This document shows, one piece after another, positions 1 to 8,421 of a stretch of 64,000 nt of DNA. This DNA is from Streptomyces canus (GTDB lineage Bacteria; Actinomycetota; Actinomycetes; Streptomycetales; Streptomycetaceae). The stretch covers positions 6,634,001 through 6,698,000 of the forward strand of contig NZ_JAUSWW010000001.1 of the NCBI RefSeq assembly GCF_030815415.1, written 5' to 3'. The position numbers were made by a program, and so were the translations under genes. Within the stretch, counting starts at the first letter, position 1. Each line of letters begins with the position of its first letter. The notes under the pieces are model-generated. The model was not told the origin of the DNA. It worked only from the letters and a program-made list of their open reading frames with translations, and did not search any database.

Positions 1-1148
1 ACATCCACCTGCTGCGCGTCCCGACCATGAAGCACGTCTTCATCGGTCACGGCGACAGCGACAAGCTCGCCAGCGTCAACCCCTTCAGCAAGGTGTACGA
101 CGAGGTGTGGACGGCCGGCCGTGCGGGCCGCGACCGCTACGCCATCGCGGACGTCGGCGTCCGTGACGACGACATCGCCGAGGTCGGCCGCCCGCAGCTG
201 GCGCCGATCCGGACCTGGCAGGGCGTGCCGGACGGTCCCCGCGGCGGAGCCGCTGACGGATACGGCCCGACCGTGCTGTACGCGCCCACCTGGGAGGGCT
301 GGGACGGCGACCCGGGCAACACCTCGATCGTGCTGGCCGGCGAGAACATCGTGAAGAGGCTGGTGACGGCCGACCCGCCGGTCCGGGTCCTGTACAAGCC
401 GCACCCCTTCACCGGCACCGTCAGCAAGGAGGCGGGCGCCGCGCACGCGCGGATCACCGCCCTGGTGGAGAAGGCCGCCGCCGAGCGGGCCGCCGACGCC
501 CGCTTCACGGCCGACGCGACCGCCCAGACGCAGGCCAAGGCCGACCTGGTCCGGATCGAGGCCCGGATCGCCGAGTTGTCCGGCCGCGGCGGCGACAAGG
601 GCGACGAGGCCGAGGCCACGCGTGACGGTGTGATCGATCCGGCGAAGCACGCGGAGATCGCCCGGTTGCGCAACGAGTGGAATGACGCGTACTGGCGCTC
701 GTTCCCCGCTTGGGAGCACCGGGTCATCACCGGCGCCGAGCCGCGGCTGTACGACTGCTTCAACGTCTCCGACGCGATGGTCTCCGACATCTCCAGCGTG
801 GTCTCCGACTTCATCGCGAGCGGCAAGCCGTACGCGGTGACGGACTCCGCCGAGCTGGGTGTGGAGGAGTTCAAGCGGCAGAACACCGCGGTGCGCGCCG
901 CCACCATCCTGTCCAACAGCGCGGCCGAGCTGGGCGGCCTGCTGGACGCGGCCCGCGACCCCGCGGGCGACCCGCTGGCGGAGGACCGCAAGGAGCTCAA
1001 GCAGTATCTGCTGGGCCCGGACGAGCCGACGTCCATCGAGCAGTTCAACACCGCCGTCGCGAACCTCGCCCTCAAGGCCGAGGCGCGCAACGTCGGGCAG
1101 GAGTCACGGGCGGCGGCCGGAGCCGCGGAGGCCACGACCAAGGCCTGA
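1..1148 (+). CDS. TagF-like CDP-glycerol glycerophosphotransferase, C-terminal part (5' end outside window)
   Basis: The reading frame is open from base 3, upstream of the first ATG at base 27, so the gene starts before the window. About 381 residues are visible. Motifs typical of the glycerophosphotransferase fold are HGDSDK near the start, VLYAPTWEGWDG, VLYKPHPFTG and SDISSVVSDFIASGKPY. The family polymerises glycerol-phosphate or similar units from CDP-activated donors into teichoic-acid-type wall polymers at the inner membrane face. The paralogue at 2593-4761 aligns along its whole visible length. A strong terminator follows. The exact substrate cannot be told from sequence. Confidence 0.85.
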   Translation, partial: IHLLRVPTMKHVFIGHGDSDKLASVNPFSKVYDEVWTAGRAGRDRYAIADVGVRDDDIAEVGRPQLAPIRTWQGVPDGPRGGAADGYGPTVLYAPTWEGWDGDPGNTSIVLAGENIVKRLVTADPPVRVLYKPHPFTGTVSKEAGAAHARITALVEKAAAERAADARFTADATAQTQAKADLVRIEARIAELSGRGGDKGDEAEATRDGVIDPAKHAEIARLRNEWNDAYWRSFPAWEHRVITGAEPRLYDCFNVSDAMVSDISSVVSDFIASGKPYAVTDSAELGVEEFKRQNTAVRAATILSNSAAELGGLLDAARDPAGDPLAEDRKELKQYLLGPDEPTSIEQFNTAVANLALKAEARNVGQESRAAAGAAEATTKA

Positions 1149-1162
1149 CCAACTCGCCGTCA

Positions 1163-1210
1163 AAAAGGGCCCTGTTTTCGAGGAATGATCCTCGAAAACA
1201 GGGCCCTTTT
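1163..1210. terminator. Perfect 22-bp hairpin terminator
   Basis: Arms 1163-1184 and 1189-1210 are exact reverse complements around a 4-base loop (ATGA). The outer ends are AAAA and TTTT, so it can end transcription in either direction. It lies 15 bases after the stop of the first gene and separates it from the glycosyltransferase at 1373. Confidence 0.9.
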
Positions 1211-1372
1211 ACGTACGTCATGAGGGACGCGTTCTCACTGGTCGTGACCTGCGCCACAAAAGAGCTATGAGCAGGCAACCGCTTCCCGTCCTCGTCCGTC
1301 TACTAAGTTGCGAATAAACCAATACAGGGGGAATGCCCTATGACCAAGGGTTCCTCATGATCTGGGGGAAGT

Positions 1373-2588
1373 GTGACCGTGACGCAGCCTGATGTGACCG
1401 TGATCATCGGGGCGTACGACGCGATGCCGTACCTGGTCGAGTGCCTCGCGTCCGTCGAGGCCCAGACCATCGACCACACGCGCATCGAGGTCATCGCGGT
1501 CGACGACGGCTCCACGGACGGCACCGGCGCCTGTCTGGAGGAGTTCGCCGGCCGCGCCGACATGCCGGTCACGGTGATCCGCCAGGACAACTCCGGCGGC
1601 CCCAGCGCCCCGCGCAACGTAGGCCTGGGCAAGGCCGCCGGACGGTACGTGTTCTTCCTCGACGCCGACGACCGGCTCGGCCCCGAGGCCCTCGAGCGGA
1701 TGGTCGCGATGGCCGACCGCAACGGCACCGACGTGGTCCTCGGCCGCGTCGAGGGCATCAACCGCAAGCCGCCGCAGTCGATGTGGGGGCAGACGCTGGA
1801 GCGCACCGACGTCTGGTCGTCCAACATCAAGTTCACGCTGAGCGCGCAGAAGCTGTTCCGCCGCGACCTGCTGGACCGTCACGGCATGCGGTTCGACGAG
1901 TCGTTGTGGACCGGCGAGGACGCGCTGTTCACCATGGAGGCCTATCTGCGGTCCGACGGCGTCTCCCTGATCGACGACTACACCTGCTACTACCTGGTGG
2001 GCGCGCGAGGACGGCAAGCACGTGACGAAGAGCGGGAGCTACACCCTGCGCTTCGACTCCGCGCGCGCCCTGATGAACCTGGTCGCGGAGATGGTCCCGG
2101 CGGGCCCGCGGCGCGACATGCTCATGGTCCGGCCCTTCCTCGTCACGCTGCTCCCGCAGTTCGGCCCGAGATACCTGCGGGACAGCGAGGAGGTCCGACG
2201 GCACAAGCTCGAGCTGGCCAAGCCCCTGATGGACGCCTACTGGACCGACGAGGTCGCCCGCCGACTCCGGGTCGACGAGCGCCTGCGCCTCCATCTGGTG
2301 GCCGAGGAGCGGCCCGAACTCCTCGCGGACGTCCTGGACTTCCTGCGGGCCAAGAAGCAGGCCGCCGCGCTGCTGGAGAAGCGTGGCCGCCGGGTGTACC
2401 TCGCCTACCCCCACTTCCGCGACGCCGCCGCCGGCATCCCCGACTCCGTCTACCTCGCCGAACCGCGCGAGGCCCGGGCGTTCCCGGGGTACCGGGAGGG
2501 CGGGCTCGACTCCTTCGTCCGACGGGCGCTGCGCAAGGCCCGCAGGATGCTGCCCGCCCGGGACGTCCGGCCGACGGTGGTGGCGTGA
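1373..2588 (+). pseudogene. Family 2 glycosyltransferase, split by a frameshift near 2003
   Basis: The GTG start at 1373 follows a GGGGGAA ribosome site. The first 210 codons are a GT-A family 2 glycosyltransferase: VIIGAYDAMPYL at the N-terminus, VDDGSTDGT for nucleotide binding, PRNVGLGKA and the metal-binding DADD. After DDYTCYYLVG the frame turns to nonsense. The sensible protein continues one frame over (EDGKHVTKSGSYTLRFDS...) to a stop at 2586-2588. One extra base in 2002-2006 explains this: removing a G restores LVGREDGKH. It is either a recent inactivation or a sequence error. The intact protein would be about 404 residues and would add sugars to a wall polymer, judging from its TagF-like neighbours. 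Only 4 bases separate its stop from that of the convergent gene. Confidence 0.8.
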
Positions 2589-2592
2589 GGGC

Positions 2593-4761
2593 CTAGGGAG
2601 CGGCGGTCCGCTGCTCCTCGGACTCGGACTCGGGCTCGGGCTCGGTCTGCCTCTGCCCGGGGATCTCCGCGGCCAGCCGCTCCCGCATCCGTGCGCGGTG
2701 CTCCCGGGCCTCCGTGCACAGCGCCTGTACGGCGGCGTTGAAGCGCACCTGTGAGGCCGGTTCCGCGGGACCCAGCAGATGGCGCTTCAACTCGGCCCGC
2801 GCCTCGACCAGTCCGTCCTTCTCGGGCCGGCGTACGGTCTCCAGCAGCTCCGCCACCCCGCTCGCGTCCGGCGTCAGCACGGTGGCGGCCCGGACCGTGG
2901 GGAAGCTCTCGCGGAACACGTCCTCGGACAGCCCGCTGGTGTTGGCCACCGCGTAGGGCTTGCCGCTCGCCAGGAAGTCGCTGACCACGCTCGACACATC
3001 GCTGATGAGCAGGTCGGCCCGGTTGAAGCAGGCGTACAGCGTGGGCCGGGCGTCCGTGACGACCTGGTGCTCCCACTGCGGCAGCGAGGCCCAGTACGCC
3101 TCCTCCCAGGCGGCCGTGGCCCGCTCCACCGCCTTCGCACGCCCCTTCTGCGGCGCCGACTGGAGCAGCATCCGCTCGACCTGGTCGGCGCTGGTCCGGA
3201 AGTCGGCCGTGGTGAGCCGGTCCAACTCCGCCGTACACCGGGCGAGTTCGCCATCGGCGGTGGGCCGCGGCCCCGTCCGCCGCCGGTTGGCGCTCCGGAT
3301 CAGTTCCCGGATCCGCTGATCGGCCGCCCCCGCCCGCGGATCGACCGAACCGGTCAGCGGATGCGGCTTGTAGAGCAGCCGTACGCCGTCGTCCGCGAGC
3401 AGCGCCCGTACGAGGTTCTCGCCCGCCTCGACCACCGAGGTGTTGCCCGGGTTGCCGTCCCAGCCCTCCCAGGTCGGCGCGTACAGGACGGTCATGTACG
3501 GACCGGAGGGCGGCCCCGCGTACGGCCGTACGGCGTCCAGCTGGGGCCGCCCGGTCTCCACCACGTCGCGGTCGTCCACGCCGACCTCGGCCAGCGCGTA
3601 CCGTTCGCGCGCCGCGGGACCGGCCACCCACACCTCGTCGTACGCCTTCGCGTACGGGTTGCACGAGGACAGCTTGTCGCTCTCGCCGTGGTTGACGAAC
3701 GTGTGCCTGAGCGTGGGGATGCGCAGGACCTGGGAGGTCTTGCCGGAGTTGGAGGGGTGGATCAGGACCTGGAGCGTGGACTGCTCCAGCCGCATCAGGG
3801 TGGTGACCTTGGGCAGACAGACGACGGGGATGTCGGTCGCCGCGATCTTCTGCACCATGAAGCGCTCGCGCAGCACGACCACCGGCCGGGCGTCGAGCTT
3901 GGCGAGCGACTCCAGCCACATGTTCGCCTGGTACGCCGAGGACGCGCCCCCGGAGAAGTACAGGCCCACCGTCGGCCGGTAGTCGGCCAGCCACGCGTCG
4001 AACCAGTCGAGCACCTCCTGCTCGCCCGCGGGACGGCGGCTCGGCAGCAGCCGCAGCAGCAGCTCGCCCAGGCCCAGCAGGGCGAGCAGGAGCGACAGCG
4101 CGACCCCGGCCGCCGCGGCCGCCGGGAGGTCCGTCAACGCCGTGGCCGCGAGACCGGCGGTGGCCGGCAGCCCGAACAGCAGCAGACGGTGCCCGGGGCG
4201 GCGCAGCAGCAGGGCGGGCGGCGCGGTCGACAGGCGCAGCGCGGAGGCGTCGATGTTCCGGGTCACCACCGGCAGGGTGCGGGTGCGGCGGACCAGGACG
4301 GAGACCGCCTGGATCGCGAAGTGCAGGCCGTAGAAGACCAGCAGACCGGCGATGAGCGGGGCGTACACCGACTCCCGCTCCTGCTCGCCCACCCGCAGCA
4401 GCCCCGCCACCAGCAGCAGGTCCCGCAGCACGTGCCGCACGGTGATGTCCGCGTGCGACTTGGCGAACACCGACATCATGGGGCGCTGCCACCGGTACAG
4501 CACGCCCTCCCCGGCCACCGAGGCGGCCGTCGCGGCGAGCAGCAGCGGGATGTCGGGGAGGAGGGCCGCGACGGCCTGTGCCGCGAAGGCGGCGGCGAGA
4601 AGGGCCGTGACGAGGACCTGGGCCGCCCTGCGACGCAGGGGGAGGGGTTTGCGGGGGCGCCTGAAGAGACGCTTCAGGGCGCGTCCGAGGCGGAGTCTCT
4701 TCTGCCTTTTCGGTCTCTTCGGCCTCTTGGGGGAGCGCCGGCGGGGGAGGGAAGGGGGCAC
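2593..4761 (-). CDS. TagF-like CDP-glycerol glycerophosphotransferase with N-terminal membrane region
   Basis: About 722 residues. The N-terminus is very basic (repeats of KRPKR type), followed by several hydrophobic segments, then a C-terminal glycerophosphotransferase domain with HGESDK, VLYAPTWEGWDG, LLYKPHPLTG and SDVSSVVSDFLASGKPY. The domain matches the partial protein at the left edge, so the two are paralogues. The family extends teichoic-acid-like polymers from CDP-glycerol or CDP-ribitol, and the membrane segments suggest it is anchored where the lipid-linked acceptor is made. I prefer the GTG at 4761, which has GGAG 7 bases upstream. A GTG at 4827 would add 22 residues without a good ribosome site. 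Confidence 0.85.
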   Translation of the reverse strand: MPPSLPRRRSPKRPKRPKRQKRLRLGRALKRLFRRPRKPLPLRRRAAQVLVTALLAAAFAAQAVAALLPDIPLLLAATAASVAGEGVLYRWQRPMMSVFAKSHADITVRHVLRDLLLVAGLLRVGEQERESVYAPLIAGLLVFYGLHFAIQAVSVLVRRTRTLPVVTRNIDASALRLSTAPPALLLRRPGHRLLLFGLPATAGLAATALTDLPAAAAAGVALSLLLALLGLGELLLRLLPSRRPAGEQEVLDWFDAWLADYRPTVGLYFSGGASSAYQANMWLESLAKLDARPVVVLRERFMVQKIAATDIPVVCLPKVTTLMRLEQSTLQVLIHPSNSGKTSQVLRIPTLRHTFVNHGESDKLSSCNPYAKAYDEVWVAGPAARERYALAEVGVDDRDVVETGRPQLDAVRPYAGPPSGPYMTVLYAPTWEGWDGNPGNTSVVEAGENLVRALLADDGVRLLYKPHPLTGSVDPRAGAADQRIRELIRSANRRRTGPRPTADGELARCTAELDRLTTADFRTSADQVERMLLQSAPQKGRAKAVERATAAWEEAYWASLPQWEHQVVTDARPTLYACFNRADLLISDVSSVVSDFLASGKPYAVANTSGLSEDVFRESFPTVRAATVLTPDASGVAELLETVRRPEKDGLVEARAELKRHLLGPAEPASQVRFNAAVQALCTEAREHRARMRERLAAEIPGQRQTEPEPESESEEQRTAAP

Positions 4762-4888
4762 TGCGTCACTCCAAGGTCGTCGCAGGACATGCGCCCGGGT
4801 TAACGCCCGCCGACCTCTGGACGACACGCGCGTGTCCGGGCGCCTTGCGACGACCGTGGAGTGGTACTGCCCGATCCTGCCCGCTGCC

Positions 4889-6289
4889 CTACTGGCGGCC
4901 CGACTGCAGGGCCCGGCGGATGGGTGCGCCCACCACCCGGCGCGCCCGGCGGTAGACCGACGGCGCCGGAATGCCCGCGACCGTCCTCGTGCCCCGGGAA
5001 CCGGCCTTGGCGCGGGCCAGGTCCCGCTTCAGCCGCTCGTTGTCCAGCGTCAGATCGGTGATGTGGCGCTGCATGAACGCCATCCGCGTGGCCAGCGAGG
5101 CGAGGTCGGCCTCGAGCCAGGGACGGACCCCCGCCGGGAACGGCAGCTTGCTCATGCGCTTCTCGAAGGCCGCTCCGCCGTCGCCGTGCGTGAAGGTGTT
5201 CCGCAGTCCGTTGCGGTCGAGGAACCCCGCGAACCGTTCGAAGCGCTCGTGGTGACCGCTGACCAGCCCGCCGAAGTCCGCCTCCTCGTACAGCCGCGCC
5301 GGGTCCACGTCCGCGGGCAGCTGGTCGATCCTGACGTGCGGGATCTCGAAGTAGCGGCACAGCTCCAGGGTCCGGGAGTCACCGACGAGCACGGTGGCGG
5401 GCGTGCCGGCGAGCAGCGCCGCGATGTTGCCGTGGATGCGGGAACCGAAGGAGAAGTCGAAGTCGCGCAGGTCGTCGATCCAGGTGATCGGGTCGACGTA
5501 GACGCGGACCTTGTCCTCTTGGTACATCGGGTGGTCGGGGTGCGTCGGTATCGCCGTCACCCTGGAGTTCGGGTCCGACAGGTCCCGCCAGTGCAACTGC
5601 CGTGCGTCGGAGAGGTTCTGGCCGATGAAGCGCAGATGCGGATAGCGGGCGTGGGCCTGCTCGATGATCTTGCCCAGACCCTGCTTCTGGACCGCGTTGT
5701 GCGACCCGTTGACCGCGATCCGGGACTCGGCGGTCAGCTCCGCAGACCGCTTCTGTACGTCGAGTTCCTTGCCGTACATGAACAGCGAGGGGCAGCCGAT
5801 GGTCTCGACGTCCCGGAACCCCATGTCTCTGAGGTACTGCTCGGTGAACTCGCCGCGCACCCCGATCGAGGCGCTGCGCTCGAGCACCGCCGAGACGAAC
5901 TCGCGCACGGACGGCTCGATGGGCTTCAGCCGCGCCGGGTCGTAGTTCAGCCCGGTCTGCGCACCGACGCCGACCACCACGACCGGGATCTTCAGCCGGG
6001 TGATCAGCCGCGTCAGCCGCTTGAGCTGTTGCTCGAAGGACGGGCGGAAGGCGTTCGCCAGCGGTACGACGAAGGCGTCGTACTCCTGGTTGATCCGGTC
6101 GGCCTCGGACACCAGCGACTTGATGCCGTTCGAGACGACCTCGGTGTCCGGGGCTTCGAGCAGCTTGTGGGTGGCATCGCTGAAGATCAAGTTGCCCGAG
6201 TTGGTGGCGATGATGTCCCGCTGGAGGGACTCTTCCACGGGGACCACGTCGAACGGGCTCTTGCCGGACCGGATCAGGATGCGCTTCAC
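4889..6289 (-). CDS. Polysaccharide pyruvyl transferase family protein
   Basis: About 466 residues. Features of the family are an N-terminal GNLIFSDATHKLL segment, PVVVVGVGAQTG, and the nucleotide-sugar-type region FGSRIHGNIAALLAGTPATVLV. A basic, coiled-coil-like tail (residues about 400-466) follows. Such enzymes move pyruvate from phosphoenolpyruvate to sugars of cell-wall or exopolysaccharides. It is transcribed with or next to the TagF-like gene, which fits a decorated wall polymer. The start is uncertain: GTG at 6289 or 6310. No clear Shine-Dalgarno precedes either. Reading further upstream would run into the proB promoter region. Confidence 0.8.
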   Translation of the reverse strand: MKRILIRSGKSPFDVVPVEESLQRDIIATNSGNLIFSDATHKLLEAPDTEVVSNGIKSLVSEADRINQEYDAFVVPLANAFRPSFEQQLKRLTRLITRLKIPVVVVGVGAQTGLNYDPARLKPIEPSVREFVSAVLERSASIGVRGEFTEQYLRDMGFRDVETIGCPSLFMYGKELDVQKRSAELTAESRIAVNGSHNAVQKQGLGKIIEQAHARYPHLRFIGQNLSDARQLHWRDLSDPNSRVTAIPTHPDHPMYQEDKVRVYVDPITWIDDLRDFDFSFGSRIHGNIAALLAGTPATVLVGDSRTLELCRYFEIPHVRIDQLPADVDPARLYEEADFGGLVSGHHERFERFAGFLDRNGLRNTFTHGDGGAAFEKRMSKLPFPAGVRPWLEADLASLATRMAFMQRHITDLTLDNERLKRDLARAKAGSRGTRTVAGIPAPSVYRRARRVVGAPIRRALQSGRQ

Positions 6290-6453
6290 GCTGTGAACTT
6301 TAGGTGACACAAACTTCAGAATAAATTTGGATCGTCTTTGATTTCTATGAGCAACCTCTACAACCTTTTTGCCGTATGCGAAGGGTGAGCAAACAGTTAC
6401 CTCCTGATGTGTCCGGGGGCTGGACCGATACGTCTCGCACCGGCCCCTTCGCG

Positions 6454-6459
6454 TAGATT
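6454..6459 (+). promoter_or_regulatory. Candidate -10 box for proB
   Basis: TAGATT lies 18 bases before the proB GTG at 6478 in the divergent gap 6290-6477. It fits the actinobacterial -10 consensus, but I see no convincing -35. The rest of the gap is AT-richer than the surroundings and probably also holds the promoter of the minus-strand pyruvyl transferase gene. Confidence 0.4.
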
Positions 6460-6477
6460 GCTGCCACGCGCAAGGAA

Positions 6478-7620
6478 GTGGGGACATTGCAGGTGGCAAG
6501 CGTGAGGCAGGCCGTGAGCGAGGCCCGCAGGATCGTCGTCAAGGTGGGTTCCTCGTCGCTGACCACCGCGTCGGGCGGCCTGGACGCCGACCGGGTCGAC
6601 GCGCTCGTCGATGTTCTCGCCAAGAGCCGCAGCGGCGGGGAGAAGGAGGTCGTCCTCGTCTCCTCCGGCGCCATCGCGGCCGGACTCGCCCCGCTGGGAC
6701 TGCGCCGCCGCCCCAAGGACCTCGCCCGCCAGCAGGCGGCCGCCAGCGTCGGCCAGGGCCTGCTCGTGGCCCGCTACACCGCCTCCTTCGCCCGCTACGG
6801 CGTCCGCGTCGGCCAAGTCCTGCTCACCAGCGACGACATGAGCCGCCGCTCCCACCACCGCAACGCCTCCACCACCCTCGACAAGCTCCTGGCGATGGGC
6901 GCGTTCCCGGTCGTCAACGAGAACGACACCGTCGCCACCGACGAGATCCGCTTCGGCGACAACGACCGTCTCGCCGCGCTGGTGGCCCATCTGGTGCGGG
7001 CCGACCTCCTGGTGCTCCTGTCCGACGTCGACGGGGTCTACGACGGTGACCCCAGCAAGCCGGGCACCTCGCGGATAGCGGAGGTGCGCGGGCCCGCGGA
7101 CCTGGCCGGCGTCGACATCGGCAGCACCGGCAAGGCCGGCGTCGGCACCGGCGGCATGGTCACCAAGGTCGAGGCCGCCCGGATCGCCGCCGCGGCCGGC
7201 ATCCCCGTGGTGCTGACCAGCGCGGTCCATGCGGCCGAAGCGCTCTTCGGCGGCGACACCGGCACCTACTTCCACCCCACCGGCAAGCGCTCCGCCGACC
7301 GGCTGCTGTGGCTGCAGCACGCCTCCACCCCGCAGGGCTCCCTGACCCTGGACGACGGTGCGGTCCGGGCGGTCGTCCAGCGCCGCAAGTCGCTGCTGCC
7401 GGCCGGGATCGCCGCCGTCGAGGGCGAGTTCAACGCCGGCGACCCCGTCGAACTGCGGGACGGCGAGGGGCGCGCGGTGGCCCGGGGGCTCGTCAGCTTC
7501 GACGCCAAGGAGATCCCTCAGCTGATCGGACGTTCGACGCGGGAGCTGGCGCGCGAGCTGGGTCCCGCGTACGAGCGCGAGGTCGTGCACCGGGACGACC
7601 TGGTGATCCTGCACCCCTGA
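6478..7620 (+). CDS. proB: Glutamate 5-kinase
   Basis: ProB phosphorylates glutamate to glutamyl 5-phosphate, the first step of proline synthesis. The N-terminal amino-acid kinase domain shows RIVVKVGSSSLT, VVLVSSGAIAAGL, VVNENDTVATDEIRFGDND and STGKAGVGTGGMVTK. A C-terminal PUA domain covers roughly residues 285-375. The length (380) is normal. The start could be GTG 6478, TTG 6487 or GTG 6493, because AAGGA sits too close to the first one. proA lies downstream past one small gene, so the two proline genes are near but not adjacent. Confidence 0.95.
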   Translation: MGTLQVASVRQAVSEARRIVVKVGSSSLTTASGGLDADRVDALVDVLAKSRSGGEKEVVLVSSGAIAAGLAPLGLRRRPKDLARQQAAASVGQGLLVARYTASFARYGVRVGQVLLTSDDMSRRSHHRNASTTLDKLLAMGAFPVVNENDTVATDEIRFGDNDRLAALVAHLVRADLLVLLSDVDGVYDGDPSKPGTSRIAEVRGPADLAGVDIGSTGKAGVGTGGMVTKVEAARIAAAAGIPVVLTSAVHAAEALFGGDTGTYFHPTGKRSADRLLWLQHASTPQGSLTLDDGAVRAVVQRRKSLLPAGIAAVEGEFNAGDPVELRDGEGRAVARGLVSFDAKEIPQLIGRSTRELARELGPAYEREVVHRDDLVILHP

Positions 7621-7803
7621 GCGCGGCAGGAGGCCGTGGAAGGCCCTTCGTAGCCGAAAACGGGGTGAACGCCCTGCCAAGACCGTCGCCCTCAGGTGGA
7701 CGTTCCGCAAAAGCGCCACGCGAACTCTTGCGGCCTGCTCAACTTTGTCTCAGGGACACATCCGCACGACCACCGGGTCGGTCACTGCGTAAAGGAGGCC
7801 GTC

Positions 7804-8271
7804 GTGAGACGAGTGCGCCCTGGGGACCGGTCCCGCAGCGGTGCCGCCGAGGCCTCGTCGCGCGGGGCCGGTGAGGAGCGCGTCCTGACGAGCGTCGCGG
7901 CCGGTGATCGGTACGAGGAGCCGCGGGACCTGCCCCGACTGTGGCACGTGACCCTCAGCGTCTCCGGGAAGGAGGCCCCGCTGAAGGAAGTGCGGCGCGG
8001 CCTCGAACAGCTCGCCCACGACCATCCCTTTCTGCTGACCAGCCGCTACGCCAACGACCACGCGGAGATCCGCTACTGGGAGGAGGCCCGCGATCTGCAC
8101 GACGCGGCCGCCGTCGCGCTGCGGCTGTGGGGCGAGCACCGCCTGACCGCGGGGCTGCCGCCCTGGGAGATCGTCGGCCTGGAGGTCATCGACCGCGAGA
8201 CCTACCACCAGCGCATCTCCGAGGGGTACGGCCCGCTGCCGGCGATACCGGTAGGCGTACACCCGTTCTGA
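7804..8271 (+). CDS. Conserved hypothetical protein between proB and proA
   Basis: 155 residues, from a GTG preceded by an ideal AAAGGAGG (7791-7798). I recognise no catalytic motif. Residues 1-45 look disordered (Arg/Gly/Ala-rich). The rest is compact and mixed alpha/beta: LWHVTLSVSGKEAPLKEVRRGL, HDHPFLLTSRYANDHAEIRYWEEARDLHDAAAVALRLWGEH. The good ribosome site and the order proB-this-proA support a real gene. A link to proline synthesis is only inferred from position. Confidence 0.75.
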   Translation: MRRVRPGDRSRSGAAEASSRGAGEERVLTSVAAGDRYEEPRDLPRLWHVTLSVSGKEAPLKEVRRGLEQLAHDHPFLLTSRYANDHAEIRYWEEARDLHDAAAVALRLWGEHRLTAGLPPWEIVGLEVIDRETYHQRISEGYGPLPAIPVGVHPF

Positions 8272-8409
8272 TCCGACCACGGACCGCAACCATCAATTGA
8301 GCAACCTCCACGGCGAGCAACCACGTCCGCGAGAGCGGCGCCGGTTTAGGCGCAAAGGGGAGGTGTCTCGCGGTGTGGGATGAGCGGTGGCCGCCCCCGT
8401 ACGGCGCAC

Positions 8410-8421
8410 TACCCTTCCCTC
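8410..8421 (+). promoter_or_regulatory. Candidate -10 box giving a leaderless proA transcript
   Basis: TACCCT (8410-8415) is followed by exactly 6 bases and then the proA ATG at 8422. In actinobacteria a TANNNT box at this distance usually puts the transcription start on the start codon. No ribosome site is present before this ATG, which fits. No clear -35 is visible. Confidence 0.5.

Noticed and set aside
27..27. ATG at 27 as the start of the first gene
   Set aside because: The frame is open and protein-like from base 3 (IHLLRVPT...) and matches the paralogue, so the true start is outside the window.
2450..6307. Very long open frames antisense to the TagF-like and pyruvyl transferase genes
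   Set aside because: Typical shadow frames of GC-rich DNA: Arg/Pro/Gly-rich, without family motifs, opposite genes with clear motifs.
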